From Lachnospiraceae bacterium (GTDB lineage: Bacteria; Bacillota; Clostridia; Lachnospirales; Lachnospiraceae), in contig CAJTEE010000003.1 in the NCBI GenBank assembly GCA_910575275.1, positions 278,261 to 342,260 on the forward strand: a DNA stretch of 64,000 bases, in the 5' to 3' direction. Positions 41,963-50,809 of the stretch are shown piece after piece. Within the stretch, counting starts at the first letter, position 1. The number at the start of each line of letters is the position of its first letter. The notes under the pieces are model-generated. The model was not told where the DNA came from. It searched no databases and saw only the letters and a list, made by a program, of their open reading frames with translations. Both the position numbers and the translations under genes were made by a program.

Positions 41963-43705
41963 ATGGTAAATCAGGTGCAGGGCGGCAATGCGGCGGCCCA
42001 GAGTATGACGATGAACACGATAGAGAAGATGCCCGGAGGGCCGGACCAGAAAACAGGGCTTACAGGGACAGACCTTGTCAAAAGCCAGAGAAAGGCATCC
42101 GTGGAGGCACTTGATGCGTCCGCGCAGCGCGCAAAATCCCTGGCGGGGACATTAAAGGAAAGTGACCGTACGGAGCTGTCGAGCCCCGGGGAGGAGCAGA
42201 CGCCGGAGAAATCGGACCCGATCGCAGAGAAGCGGTGGGAGCCGTTAAAGAACTGGCTGCCGGATAACCGGCTGACAGTGGAAGAAAATTTAAAACAGAT
42301 CTCGAAGCTTTTTACGGACCTACAAAAGGAGATCTTAAGCTCCTGTAAGGGAGATACGCAGGTGGAGATGCTGGAAAAGCTGGATGAGCTGACATTGAAT
42401 GCGGTCACGTCGCTTTTGGAGATGAAATCGGGCGATCTCTTACAGTTTATCGGTGATTACGGCCGGCCGGGCTCCGTGAATGAGCTTGTATTTAACATGT
42501 TTGTCCAGGTGGCCTCGCGTTTCCCGATGCAGGGCGGCGCTGCGGGGGGAAGCAGCTATCTGGATACAACATCCACGCTTTTAAATGTCGGCTCCGGGCT
42601 GGCGGATGGAAGCTTTGACGCAGCCGGCGGACTTTTGAATGTGCTGGGAAGAAACAGCGCGGGCGCGGCGGGATCAGGAAAGTCTGCAGCACGGTTTGGG
42701 AGTGCACAGGCCCTGTCCGGAAGCGGCCTTTTAGCCGGGGGAACTTCTTTGGGCGCGGGACGTTCCGGCTTGTCCGGCGGCGTACATACGCGGGTAGCGG
42801 GAAACGGGCTGCAGGCCGGCGGTATCTATCAGAGAGCGTCGGCCGGCGGTGTACGGATGGATGCGGCTTATCAGAGCTCGGTAAAGAGCGCCCAGAAAAG
42901 CCTGGGAGAACCGGGGGCTGCGGCACTTAAACGGCTTGCGGCGCCGGCCGAGGATGGCGTGTCCGGGAGTGACTTAAAAAAGGCGCAGATTTTGGTGCGG
43001 GATTTAAAGCAAAATGCGATTATGTTCAGTGGGACAAAGCTCCCCTATGTAAACGAGGAGTATCTGGGCTTTCATGCGGGAGTGCAGTCGCTTAAGGGAC
43101 AGACGCTGATCGACCGGATGGGGAAGGCCATGGCTTCCGTGATGCGGTATGCAATGGATGGATTCATTCAGAGCTCTATGGTCAAAAACAGCCAGGGTAT
43201 CCGGCAGGCTGCCATGATGCAGAGCCGGCAGGCAAACGTTTCCTATCAGACAGAGGATGTGCAGCGGACGTATCATTTTCTTCTAAAGGCGTATGAGGAG
43301 ACCGGAAATGCCCAGAGTGCGGTGATCAAGGGATTTCAGAAAGCGATGGAGCTGTTTCAGGCGAAACAGGCGAATCCTGCGTTTCATGGAGCCGCCCGCT
43401 ACGGAGCCGAGAGGGGCTTCTTTCCGCAGACGGCCGCGGGCACGGATGCCGCATGGGCCGGCTGGCAGGGGATCTGCAAAAACTGGAACCAGTTCCTGCA
43501 GGATGCGGGCTTGTGGGATACAAGAAACCTGCGTTTTGACCGGGTCATGGATCGGAACCGCTATCTGGCAGAGATCATGTTCGGCGGGGGAGATCCGGAT
43601 AAGAAGGGCATCGGACGCGGCATTCCCTATAAGCTGATGTGGGGCGTGCTGGGGGTCGGTGTTGCGGCCGGTATGGGCGCACTGCTTTTTTCACTGCCGG
43701 GATAA
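41963..43705 (+). CDS. Unrecognised 580-residue protein with a C-terminal TM segment
   Basis: The N-terminal ~100 residues are polar and probably disordered, then helical (LTVEENLKQISKLFTDLQKEIL). A Gly/Ser/Ala-rich low-complexity middle spans ~190-300. A helical domain follows (RMGKAMASVMRYAMDGFIQSS, YHFLLKAYEETGNAQSAVIKGF), and a single C-terminal hydrophobic segment ends in GMGALLFSLPG. No signal peptide is present, so it may be tail-anchored or a type III-exported product of the flagellar apparatus (speculative). It lies 31 bases after the preceding unknown, with AAAAGGAGG upstream. Confidence 0.75.
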   Translation: MVNQVQGGNAAAQSMTMNTIEKMPGGPDQKTGLTGTDLVKSQRKASVEALDASAQRAKSLAGTLKESDRTELSSPGEEQTPEKSDPIAEKRWEPLKNWLPDNRLTVEENLKQISKLFTDLQKEILSSCKGDTQVEMLEKLDELTLNAVTSLLEMKSGDLLQFIGDYGRPGSVNELVFNMFVQVASRFPMQGGAAGGSSYLDTTSTLLNVGSGLADGSFDAAGGLLNVLGRNSAGAAGSGKSAARFGSAQALSGSGLLAGGTSLGAGRSGLSGGVHTRVAGNGLQAGGIYQRASAGGVRMDAAYQSSVKSAQKSLGEPGAAALKRLAAPAEDGVSGSDLKKAQILVRDLKQNAIMFSGTKLPYVNEEYLGFHAGVQSLKGQTLIDRMGKAMASVMRYAMDGFIQSSMVKNSQGIRQAAMMQSRQANVSYQTEDVQRTYHFLLKAYEETGNAQSAVIKGFQKAMELFQAKQANPAFHGAARYGAERGFFPQTAAGTDAAWAGWQGICKNWNQFLQDAGLWDTRNLRFDRVMDRNRYLAEIMFGGGDPDKKGIGRGIPYKLMWGVLGVGVAAGMGALLFSLPG

Positions 43706-43733
43706 GGCAGCTTGTGGATGGAGGAATGGACAG

Positions 43734-44717
43734 ATGAACAGAAGGAAACATAAAAGGCTGGGCCCAGTGCTGTTTGCTGCGGTACTCTTTGCGGGAAGTC
43801 TGGGGCGCCCGGGCTTTTGTGCGCAGGCGGCGCAGTGGGGAAAGGATGAGAAGGGAAGGAACTGGCGCTATTACTACTCCCCCGATGAATATGCAAAGAA
43901 CGAATGGATTCGGTATGAGGGGAAGGAATACTATGTGGATAGCAGCGGCAATCTGAAGACGAAAAGCTGGGTGAAAAATCCGGATGGCGGCCGATGCTAT
44001 GTCGGAGAGGATGGCGCGAAGGTATACAATACATTTACACCGGATGGCAAATATGTAGGCCCGGGAGGGACGGTGCTGACAGAGTATGACAATTACCGCA
44101 AGGCGGTTAAAAAGCAGCTTCAGTCCGCGCTCAAGGGAAAGGGCTATAGAGAGCTTTCGGCCGGCATGACGCCTGAGTTTGTTTATGCGGATCTGAACGG
44201 GGACCGCTATAAGGATGTGGCGGTGCTCTGCGGCGAGATCGTGGAGGGAGGGACCTCCGACCAGGAGATCGCCGCGGCCAAAGCGGCTAAAAAGCAGCTT
44301 TTGATGATTGCAGTATGGGATCCGGAGGGAAAGACGTTCGTTTTGTCAGCGGAGGGAGACGTCAATACGCCGGGCAATTTCCGCTTAAGCCGTAATGTGA
44401 GGGATGGCTCCATCTGGCTGCGCATCCAGGATGAGGATGAAAACGAGACGGTCAATTATTTCAGGCTCGAGGACAGCAGCGCGCGGTTTGAGTCACAGTA
44501 CAGCTTTAGCACCAAAAAAAACGACTGGGGCGATACCCGCTATTATGTGAACGATGAGAAGGTCAAGAAGGGCGAATGGGACGAGTATCTGAAGGAAGCA
44601 GAGGATGACGCCGGAGAGGAGCTTACCGGATACGCGGTGCTTACAGAGGAGGCGATCAACGCGGCAGTAGACCAGGTTCCGGCGGACGGAGATTTGGATC
44701 TGTGGGAGGAGGAGTAG
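43734..44717 (+). CDS. Secreted protein with N-terminal cell-wall-binding-like repeats
   Basis: 327 residues from ATG 43734, after GGAGGA. A signal peptide (LGPVLFAAVLFAGSLGRPGFCAQA) is followed by two or three degenerate Trp/Tyr/Gly repeats (NEWIRYEGKEYYVDSSGNL, KSWVKNPDGGRCYVGEDG). A C-terminal ~200-residue domain has an EF-hand-like DLNGDRYKDVAVL and resembles a VCBS/FG-GAP-type or lipoprotein-like fold. The repeats would hold it on the wall or its polymers. It is probably cotranscribed with the preceding unknown, 28 bases upstream. A GC-rich hairpin (AGGAGGAGT/ACTCCTCCT) covers the stop codon. Confidence 0.78.
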   Translation: MNRRKHKRLGPVLFAAVLFAGSLGRPGFCAQAAQWGKDEKGRNWRYYYSPDEYAKNEWIRYEGKEYYVDSSGNLKTKSWVKNPDGGRCYVGEDGAKVYNTFTPDGKYVGPGGTVLTEYDNYRKAVKKQLQSALKGKGYRELSAGMTPEFVYADLNGDRYKDVAVLCGEIVEGGTSDQEIAAAKAAKKQLLMIAVWDPEGKTFVLSAEGDVNTPGNFRLSRNVRDGSIWLRIQDEDENETVNYFRLEDSSARFESQYSFSTKKNDWGDTRYYVNDEKVKKGEWDEYLKEAEDDAGEELTGYAVLTEEAINAAVDQVPADGDLDLWEEE

Positions 44718-44800
44718 GAGACTCCTCCTCCTTTGCCGCTGTTTTGCCTTATAATTTCAAATAAATGTAAGACAAAAGTGAAGAATTATCTGGAAAATAG

Positions 44801-44809
44801 TGCTATAAT
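44801..44809 (+). promoter_or_regulatory. Extended -10 promoter for the cell-wall-repeat pair
   Basis: TGCTATAAT at 44801-44809, about 45 bases before the next start. The -35 is weak. Confidence 0.55.
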
Positions 44810-44852
44810 AGGTTATAAAGAGAGAAAAGTAAAATGAAGGAGGACTGGAAAT

Positions 44853-46226
44853 ATGTGCAGAAGACGAGGAAGGGGATTTATGACGGCGTTTTTGCTGACC
44901 CTTATGGTGCTTTTGCAGACGCCGTTTCAGGCGCTGGCAGCCACAAAGCCGATCAATAACGTGAGCATCCGGGTCAACGCCAACATTGAGGTAAACACCC
45001 GCCTGCCGGACATTGAAATCGGAACCGGAAGCACATCTTCGGGCGGCGTGAAGGTCAGTGCAAGCGGTAAATATACAGTTGCAGATGCCGAGTGGCTGGA
45101 CAAGAGCAGCAAGGAGGTCAAGGCGGGCGATGAGCCGCGTATGCGCGTGACCTTAGAGCCGACGGATGTGAGTGAAAATTATTTCCTGGCGAGCTATAAG
45201 GCATCAAATGTAAAGGTGAGCGGCGGTACGTTTGTGTCCGCAAAGCGAAGCGGGGATGACCTGGTCGTGACACTCCGCGTCAAGCCCATATCCGGAAACT
45301 ACGACCCGCCGACGGATGCGTTCTGGGAGGATAAAAACCTGGGCGAGGCCCGGTGGGAAAAGCCGGAGAATACCTCGGGGTTTTATGAGCTTAAGCTTAC
45401 CCGGGATGGAAAGTCCGTGTATAAGGTGGATAAGACCTCTGCCGTAAAATACAATTTTTATCCGTATATGACCGAAGCGGGCCGCTACAGCTTTGAGGTG
45501 CGGACGATCCCGGGGACGACGGAGCAGGGAAAGTACGGCAAACGGAGTGAATGGGTCGAGTCGAGCGAGCTTCTGATCACGGACCGTTACGTCTCAGACG
45601 GCAAGGGGCAGCAGAAAAATACGACCAAAAAGGGCAGTCAGGAGACGGTCGGCTGGAGTCGGGAGAACGGTGTATGGCAGTACCGGCTTCCAAACGGCCA
45701 GATCAGCCGGAATAAATGGGAGAAGATCGAGGGCCTCTGGTATTATTTTAACGAGGAGGGCGCCATGCTCACTGGCTGGCAGAACATTGGCGGCGAGGAT
45801 TATTTCCTGTATGACAGCGGCCAGATGGCCACAGGCTGGCTGAAGATCGGAAATGCCTGGCACTATTTCCGCCCGGAGGAAAAGGACGGAAAGCCGGCCG
45901 GAAGCGTGGTAAAAAACGGCTGGAACGTAGTCGGGACGTATTATTACTATTTTAATGCAGACGGATCGCTCTATACGGGATGGCTGAAGCAGGGCGATAA
46001 GTGGTATTACTTAAATGAGATTGATAACAGCCTGGTCGGCGTCATGTTTACCGGTTGGATCGACAGAAACGAAAAGAGATATTTTGCAGACTCCAACGGC
46101 GCTTTGGTATACGGCTGGTATGAGATCGACGGAAGCTGGTATTATTTCTACCCGGGTACGGGAGAGATGGCAAAGGATACGGCGATCAACGGCGTATACG
46201 TGAACGCGGATGGGATCATGGTTTAA
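44853..46226 (+). CDS. Secreted cell-wall-binding repeat protein
   Basis: 457 residues. A signal peptide (MTAFLLTLMVLLQTPFQALAA) and a ~240-residue N-terminal beta-rich domain are followed by seven or so ~20-residue aromatic repeats in the C-terminal half (GLWYYFNEEGAMLTGWQNIG, NAWHYFRPEE, TYYYYFNADGSLYTGWLKQG, GSWYYFYPGTGEM). This is the CW/choline-binding solenoid that anchors proteins to teichoic or related wall polymers. AAGGAGGAC precedes ATG 44853. It is followed 22 bases later by a protein of the same design, likely one operon. Confidence 0.9.
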   Translation: MCRRRGRGFMTAFLLTLMVLLQTPFQALAATKPINNVSIRVNANIEVNTRLPDIEIGTGSTSSGGVKVSASGKYTVADAEWLDKSSKEVKAGDEPRMRVTLEPTDVSENYFLASYKASNVKVSGGTFVSAKRSGDDLVVTLRVKPISGNYDPPTDAFWEDKNLGEARWEKPENTSGFYELKLTRDGKSVYKVDKTSAVKYNFYPYMTEAGRYSFEVRTIPGTTEQGKYGKRSEWVESSELLITDRYVSDGKGQQKNTTKKGSQETVGWSRENGVWQYRLPNGQISRNKWEKIEGLWYYFNEEGAMLTGWQNIGGEDYFLYDSGQMATGWLKIGNAWHYFRPEEKDGKPAGSVVKNGWNVVGTYYYYFNADGSLYTGWLKQGDKWYYLNEIDNSLVGVMFTGWIDRNEKRYFADSNGALVYGWYEIDGSWYYFYPGTGEMAKDTAINGVYVNADGIMV

Positions 46227-46248
46227 ACAGCAGGAAGGGGAGAGAAAA

Positions 46249-47481
46249 ATGAGACAGATCGGAATATGGTGCAGAAAGAGACTGGCTGCAGGCATTGCGG
46301 CCTTCGGGCTTATGGTGACGGCGATTGGCGCGGTGTCCGGGCAGACGGCGTATGCGGCGACCAAAAAGACGAATGATTCCAGTGTGATCGAGAAACTGAC
46401 GGTTACGTTCAAATCAAGCTACGGAGAGCCGGATGAAATCCTGGAGCCGGAGATCACGGTGAACGGCGATAACTGCACACTCTATGACATTCAGTATCGG
46501 ACCGATTATGATAAATGGAAGCCGGGCAGGAAGGTGCGTGTGGAGGTCACCGTGAAGGCGGAGAACGATAAGGTATTCCCTGTATCGTTAACGAGCTCGG
46601 CCTGCAGAGTCACAGGCGCGGATTTTGTATCGGCGCGGGCGCTTGACAATACAACGCTGCAGGTAAGAGCGGATTACAAGCCGGTCATGATGCTCGGAAG
46701 TACGGAAAGCGCCGGCTGGAGCAGCAGCTCGAGCAAGAAGGCCACCTGGAAGGCCGTGCCGAACGCGCCGGGCTATTCCCTGGTTCTTTACGGGGATAAC
46801 AAGGCGGTGCGCCGTATGACGACGGAGAAGAACAGCGTGGACTTAAGCCAGTATATGAAGGATGATGACAAGACCTACTATTACGAGGTCAAGGCGATCC
46901 CGATGACCGCCGATGAGAAGAAGTATTTAAAGGAAGGCATTGTTATCCCCTCTGAGGACCAGGAGGTTGACTGGGAGGAAGTCGATAAGGCGCAGAAAAA
47001 CAGCGAGAAGGCCGATAAGACAGGAGCCGGGGACGGTGGCTCCTTAAAGGGCAACAATTATATCATGCCGGACGGGAGCAAGGCAGTCAATACCTGGAAG
47101 AAGATCGGCGGACAGTGGTATTACTTTGACGGAAACGGCAATCGTGTGTCGGGCTGGCTGGCGCTTGGGGATTACTGGTATTATCTGGATAAGGACGGCA
47201 TCATGAAGACAGGCTGGATCCAGGACGGCGACCGCTGGTATTATATGAACGAGGGCGGAGATATGAAGACGGGCTGGCTGACGCTCGGCGAGTATACGTA
47301 TTATCTTCAGCCGTACTCGGACGGTTACCGAGGCTGTATGTTTACAGGATGGCGCACCATTGACGGCAAGTCGTATTACTTCCATACCGGCGGAGGGAAG
47401 CGCCCGGGCGGGACGCTCTATACGAATACCATGACCCCGGACGGCTACTGGGTGGATGGAAACGGGGTTTGGATCCCGTAA
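46249..47481 (+). CDS. Secreted cell-wall-binding repeat protein (paralogue)
   Basis: 410 residues from ATG 46249, after GGAAGGGGAG. A signal peptide (AAGIAAFGLMVTAIGAVSGQ...AYA) is followed by an N-terminal domain similar in layout to the preceding gene product (SACRVTGADFVSARALDNTTLQVRA against its GGTFVSAKRSGDDLVVTLRV). The C-terminal repeats include GQWYYFDGNGNRVSGWLALG and DRWYYMNEGGDMKTGWLTLG. The two genes look like a tandem duplication. A strong terminator follows. Confidence 0.9.
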   Translation: MRQIGIWCRKRLAAGIAAFGLMVTAIGAVSGQTAYAATKKTNDSSVIEKLTVTFKSSYGEPDEILEPEITVNGDNCTLYDIQYRTDYDKWKPGRKVRVEVTVKAENDKVFPVSLTSSACRVTGADFVSARALDNTTLQVRADYKPVMMLGSTESAGWSSSSSKKATWKAVPNAPGYSLVLYGDNKAVRRMTTEKNSVDLSQYMKDDDKTYYYEVKAIPMTADEKKYLKEGIVIPSEDQEVDWEEVDKAQKNSEKADKTGAGDGGSLKGNNYIMPDGSKAVNTWKKIGGQWYYFDGNGNRVSGWLALGDYWYYLDKDGIMKTGWIQDGDRWYYMNEGGDMKTGWLTLGEYTYYLQPYSDGYRGCMFTGWRTIDGKSYYFHTGGGKRPGGTLYTNTMTPDGYWVDGNGVWIP

Positions 47482-47493
47482 GTATAAAAATCG

Positions 47494-47530
47494 TGCGGCA
47501 GATGGCCTTATACCCATCTGCCGCATTTAT
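47494..47530 (+). terminator. Intrinsic terminator of the cell-wall-repeat operon
   Basis: TGCGGCAGATGG (47494-47505) pairs with CCATCTGCCGCA (47514-47525), with a short loop and TTTAT following. Confidence 0.8.
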
Positions 47531-47593
47531 ATCGGTTCAGACAGATTCGAGTGCTTGTTGCGTGATTGTATCAATGAAACAAGGGCGGATCTT

Positions 47594-47624
47594 GTAACAG
47601 GGAGGCCGTAGGCTGAACTGTTAC
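47594..47624. repeat. Dispersed 31-bp palindrome copy
   Basis: GTAACAGGGAGGCC...GGCTGAACTGTTAC, 31 bp with a GTA centre. It is nearly the same as the copy at 30952-30982; both are preceded by a GG(G/C)CGGAT or GGACGGAT stretch, so the repeat unit may extend ~12 bases to the left. Confidence 0.75.
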
Positions 47625-47655
47625 GAAAAACAGACAAAAATCCATATGGCCCAAA

Positions 47656-47684
47656 TTGCCAAATACCGGAAAACATGGTAAGAT
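47656..47684 (+). promoter_or_regulatory. Promoter of the DUF262-ATPase operon
   Basis: TTGCCA (47656-47661), 17 bases, TAAGAT (47679-47684). It lies 32 bases before the first start, so the operon has its own constitutive-looking promoter. Confidence 0.65.
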
Positions 47685-47715
47685 TAAGGAAGGCGATGTA
47701 TAGGAGGTGGCCTTG

Positions 47716-48864
47716 ATGGATATATTGTTAAAAAATCAGATGGAAAAAGAAAATGAGGCCGAGACCATAGAATGTGAATATGGGCTGGAGGCCGGAGAGC
47801 AGGATGACGGACAAATTTATCCAATGAGCAAGATTAAGGTTGAAAAGGGATTCTATACAATATTTGAACTGAAGCGGCGGTTTGATGCAAATCCGCGGCG
47901 TATTATTTTAGACAGTGAGTTCCAGAGAGAGAATGTATGGTATAAGGACAGGAAGTCAGAATTAATAGAAAGTGTGTTGATGGGACTTCCGCTTCCCATT
48001 TTTTATTTTAATCAGGATAAGTATGGAAATTTAATCGTAGTGGATGGGAGACAGCGTCTGGGCGCCTTATTTTCTTATATGGCGGATGAATTTGGACTCA
48101 ATAAGCTTAAAATTATGTCGGAGGAAAACGGAAAAAAATTTTCGGACCTGTCCCCTGTTTTAAGAGGAAGGCTGGAAGATTTTCAGATTCAGGCGCATGT
48201 TATTATGCCTCCTACGCCGGATCGGATTAAATTTGATATTTTTGACAGAGTAAATCGCGGCGGCGTATCTTTGAATAAGCAGGAGATGCGGAATGCCTTA
48301 TATCAGGGGGAGGCGACCAGGCTTTTAAAAAGGCTTGCTGTGAGCGATGCATTTAAAAAGGCCACGGGAAATGCGTTTCTGAAAGAGAAAAGAATGAAGG
48401 ATAAGTATCTTTTGACCCGGTTTATTACGTTTCTGCTGTATGATGAACAAAGACTGAAGGATGAGAAGGGAGAGCGGTATCTATATAAAAACGATATGGA
48501 TGAGCTTTTGGGAGTCGGGTTGGATGCTTTAAATCACATGGATTATCCGGAGGTTCAGCGGATCGAAAGGTTCGTTGTGGAGACGCTGGAAAAAGCATAT
48601 TTTTATCTTGGGGAGGACGCCTTTCGTTTAAGGAAGGGAGAAAGACGGACCCCGATCAATATGAATGTATTTGAAACGGTTATGTACGCGATGCGCTACC
48701 TCCCGGCTGCAGAGGAGAAGCTTCGGCCAACCGTCAATCGGGGGCTAACGCGGCTTTTGGACAGTGAAAAATTTCATGATAATATTGGAAATCATCGTGA
48801 CAGTGAGGAAAAATTGAATTGGCGGCTGCGAACCGCCGAGGAGCTGGGGAGGTCTTTGGCCTGA
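47716..48864 (+). CDS. DUF262 (GmrS/ParB-like) domain protein
   Basis: 382 residues from ATG 47716, after AGGAGG at 47702-47707. The DUF262 signature is clear: LDSEFQRENVWYKDRKSELIESVLMGLPLP, then VVDGRQRLGALFSY (the DGQQR-like nucleotide-binding/nuclease motif) and FDRVNRGGVSLNKQEMRNALY. DUF262 is the N-terminal domain of GmrSD type IV restriction enzymes and of several defence proteins. The DUF1524 HNH nuclease half of GmrSD is absent here; the C-terminal ~150 residues are helical. It is first of three tightly packed genes with an ATPase next. It is more AT-rich than the flagellar genes, which suggests acquisition. Confidence 0.9.
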   Translation: MDILLKNQMEKENEAETIECEYGLEAGEQDDGQIYPMSKIKVEKGFYTIFELKRRFDANPRRIILDSEFQRENVWYKDRKSELIESVLMGLPLPIFYFNQDKYGNLIVVDGRQRLGALFSYMADEFGLNKLKIMSEENGKKFSDLSPVLRGRLEDFQIQAHVIMPPTPDRIKFDIFDRVNRGGVSLNKQEMRNALYQGEATRLLKRLAVSDAFKKATGNAFLKEKRMKDKYLLTRFITFLLYDEQRLKDEKGERYLYKNDMDELLGVGLDALNHMDYPEVQRIERFVVETLEKAYFYLGEDAFRLRKGERRTPINMNVFETVMYAMRYLPAAEEKLRPTVNRGLTRLLDSEKFHDNIGNHRDSEEKLNWRLRTAEELGRSLA

Positions 48865-48865
48865 T

Positions 48866-49963
48866 ATGATAAGGACATTGGAAATCCAAAATTTTAAAAG
48901 CATAAAAGAGCTGCGAATGGATTGTGCAGACATAACGCTTTTGATCGGTACAAATTCGTCAGGAAAATCGACCGTGATCCAGGGATTGTTATTCGTAGCG
49001 CAGAATATGGAATCGGTATGTGGTTTAAACGGCGGGCTGCTGTCTTTAGGAAGCTTTGAGGAAAACCGTTGTATCTATGCCGATGAAAAGGAGATACAGG
49101 TTTCCGTTGGAGACGGAGAGCGTTCACTCCGGCTCTCGCTGTATCCGGATGCCGGAGTGAACATGCATTTGCGTATGAGTACCATAAGCAGCGAAAAAGA
49201 GTGGGCGGCATTACGCACAAGCCTGAATTATACAACAAGAGGATTTCAGTACCTGTCCTGTCACAGGGTCGGACCCCAAAACGTATACCGCAAAAATATG
49301 ACGATGCAGGACATCATCGACGTGGATGGCGAGTATGCGGTCGCATTTTTGAACACACACCGCACAGATGCCCTGGAGCCTGCGTTATGCAAGGGGAATA
49401 TTAATTATACCTTATTGGGGCAGGTGAATTGGTGGCTGTCGTATATTGCAGACGCGGAGATCAGCACGGAAGAAATAAGGGGAGCCGATCTGGTAAAGGC
49501 TGCGTATATGATGCATGATGCAAGACAAATCCGGCCGACAAATATCGGTTCGGGGATCAGCTATATGATCAGCCTTTTGATTGTATGCCTGTCTTCTCCA
49601 AAGGGAGCAGTAATCGCCCTGGAAAATCCGGAGATTCATCTTCATCCATCAGCCCAGGCAAAATTATGTGAATTTTTTTATTTTATTTCAACAACCGGTC
49701 GCCAGCTTTTTATTGAAACCCATAGCGATCACATTTTCAATGGCTTCAGGGCAGGAATTGCTTCCGGTGAAATGGAAAAAGATAAAATAAAAATACAGTT
49801 TATCAGCTTGAATGAGGAGCATGTATCCCAGACAATGGAAGTGCAGATCGGGCGTATGGGGAGAGTGGAGAATCAGACGAAGGATTTATTCGATCAGTTT
49901 GATCTGGATCTGAACAAGATGATTGGGCTACGGAGGAAGGGGAATGGAGTTAATCCTGAATGA
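48866..49963 (+). CDS. SMC-like AAA ATPase (AAA_15/DUF3696 type)
   Basis: A 365-residue ABC/SMC-family ATPase. IRTLEIQNFKSIKELRMD leads into Walker A LIGTNSSGKSTVIQGL. Walker B-like is VIALENPEIHLHPSAQAKLCEF, then FIETHSDHIFNGFRAGIA (the switch His region). The middle holds an insertion with NTHRTDAL. No TOPRIM nuclease is fused, unlike OLD proteins. One base separates it from the DUF262 stop, and it overlaps the third gene by 20 bases. Such ATPases power or sense in anti-phage systems; here the effectors would be the flanking proteins (inference). Confidence 0.9.
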   Translation: MIRTLEIQNFKSIKELRMDCADITLLIGTNSSGKSTVIQGLLFVAQNMESVCGLNGGLLSLGSFEENRCIYADEKEIQVSVGDGERSLRLSLYPDAGVNMHLRMSTISSEKEWAALRTSLNYTTRGFQYLSCHRVGPQNVYRKNMTMQDIIDVDGEYAVAFLNTHRTDALEPALCKGNINYTLLGQVNWWLSYIADAEISTEEIRGADLVKAAYMMHDARQIRPTNIGSGISYMISLLIVCLSSPKGAVIALENPEIHLHPSAQAKLCEFFYFISTTGRQLFIETHSDHIFNGFRAGIASGEMEKDKIKIQFISLNEEHVSQTMEVQIGRMGRVENQTKDLFDQFDLDLNKMIGLRRKGNGVNPE

Positions 49964-50807
49964 ATTATCTCTCGACGGACAATTCCGGTCCCGGGACGAA
50001 TTTACAGAATACGTATTGGATGTTTTGAGACCAGTATTGGATATTGTAATAGAAAACAAGATTCCACTGCTGAAGAAATCTGATCTGTACATCCGTAGAA
50101 TAACCGGTGACGAAACACTGCAGGATTTATTGATGAAGACAAATGATCCGGCCATGTCTTTGTTGAAACGTTATATTGTGAATTTAGGATATTGTGAACC
50201 CTATTGGGATGGGCCTGCTTTTACGAATCCAGAGATGAGGTATGAATATCCGACTTTAGCAGAGGAGCCGAACTGCTTTACAGAGGCGATCGAAAGAGCG
50301 GACAGGCTGTTGTCACTGCAGCACCGGCTCTTTAGTGCGGACAGTTTTTTGTGCAGAAGAAATGAAGAAAAAATAGAAATCGGTAACATAACGGAAGTAA
50401 AAAAACTATTGAAAGAGCTTTTATGGGAAGATCAGAGGAGAGTTCGCTACATAATAGAGAGATATCCATATCAACGTTCGGTAACATGTGCGGTCATTGA
50501 CGGAAAATGCTTTGCTGAGGAGGCACTGCTTGAAAATGGCCTGGAGAAAGGGGATTTGCTCTATATTGTTGAAAGAATATCGCAACTGATCGAGGATCTT
50601 AGACAGGGAAGAAAAACTGACCTGTGGGATAAGCTGCAAGAAGATATTTTTGAACTTCGACTGCATGTAAGTGCGGGGCGTACTTTCAGATTACTGTTTG
50701 TTCAATCCAGGGGAATTCAATTTTTGAACGGCTTTATTAAAAAGACGCAGAAAACACCGGATGCAGAACTTGATAAGGCAGTAAAAATAAAGAAACAGTT
50801 ACATTGA
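49944..50807 (+). CDS. Unknown protein with HigB/RelE-like C-terminus
   Basis: 287 residues from ATG 49944, after GGAAGGGG. Residues 1 to ~215 match nothing I recognise (helical, with LLKKSDLYIRRITGDE). The last ~65 residues (DKLQEDIFELRLHVSAGRTFRLLF, then GFIKKTQKTPDAELDKAVKIK) closely resemble phage Gp49-like/HigB toxins, which cleave mRNA at the ribosome. The FRLLF strand and KKTQKTP loop carry typical basic residues. No antitoxin gene follows. As third gene of the DUF262-ATPase operon, it could be the effector held in check by its partners (inference). Confidence 0.78.
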   Translation: MELILNELSLDGQFRSRDEFTEYVLDVLRPVLDIVIENKIPLLKKSDLYIRRITGDETLQDLLMKTNDPAMSLLKRYIVNLGYCEPYWDGPAFTNPEMRYEYPTLAEEPNCFTEAIERADRLLSLQHRLFSADSFLCRRNEEKIEIGNITEVKKLLKELLWEDQRRVRYIIERYPYQRSVTCAVIDGKCFAEEALLENGLEKGDLLYIVERISQLIEDLRQGRKTDLWDKLQEDIFELRLHVSAGRTFRLLFVQSRGIQFLNGFIKKTQKTPDAELDKAVKIKKQLH

Positions 50808-50809
50808 AG

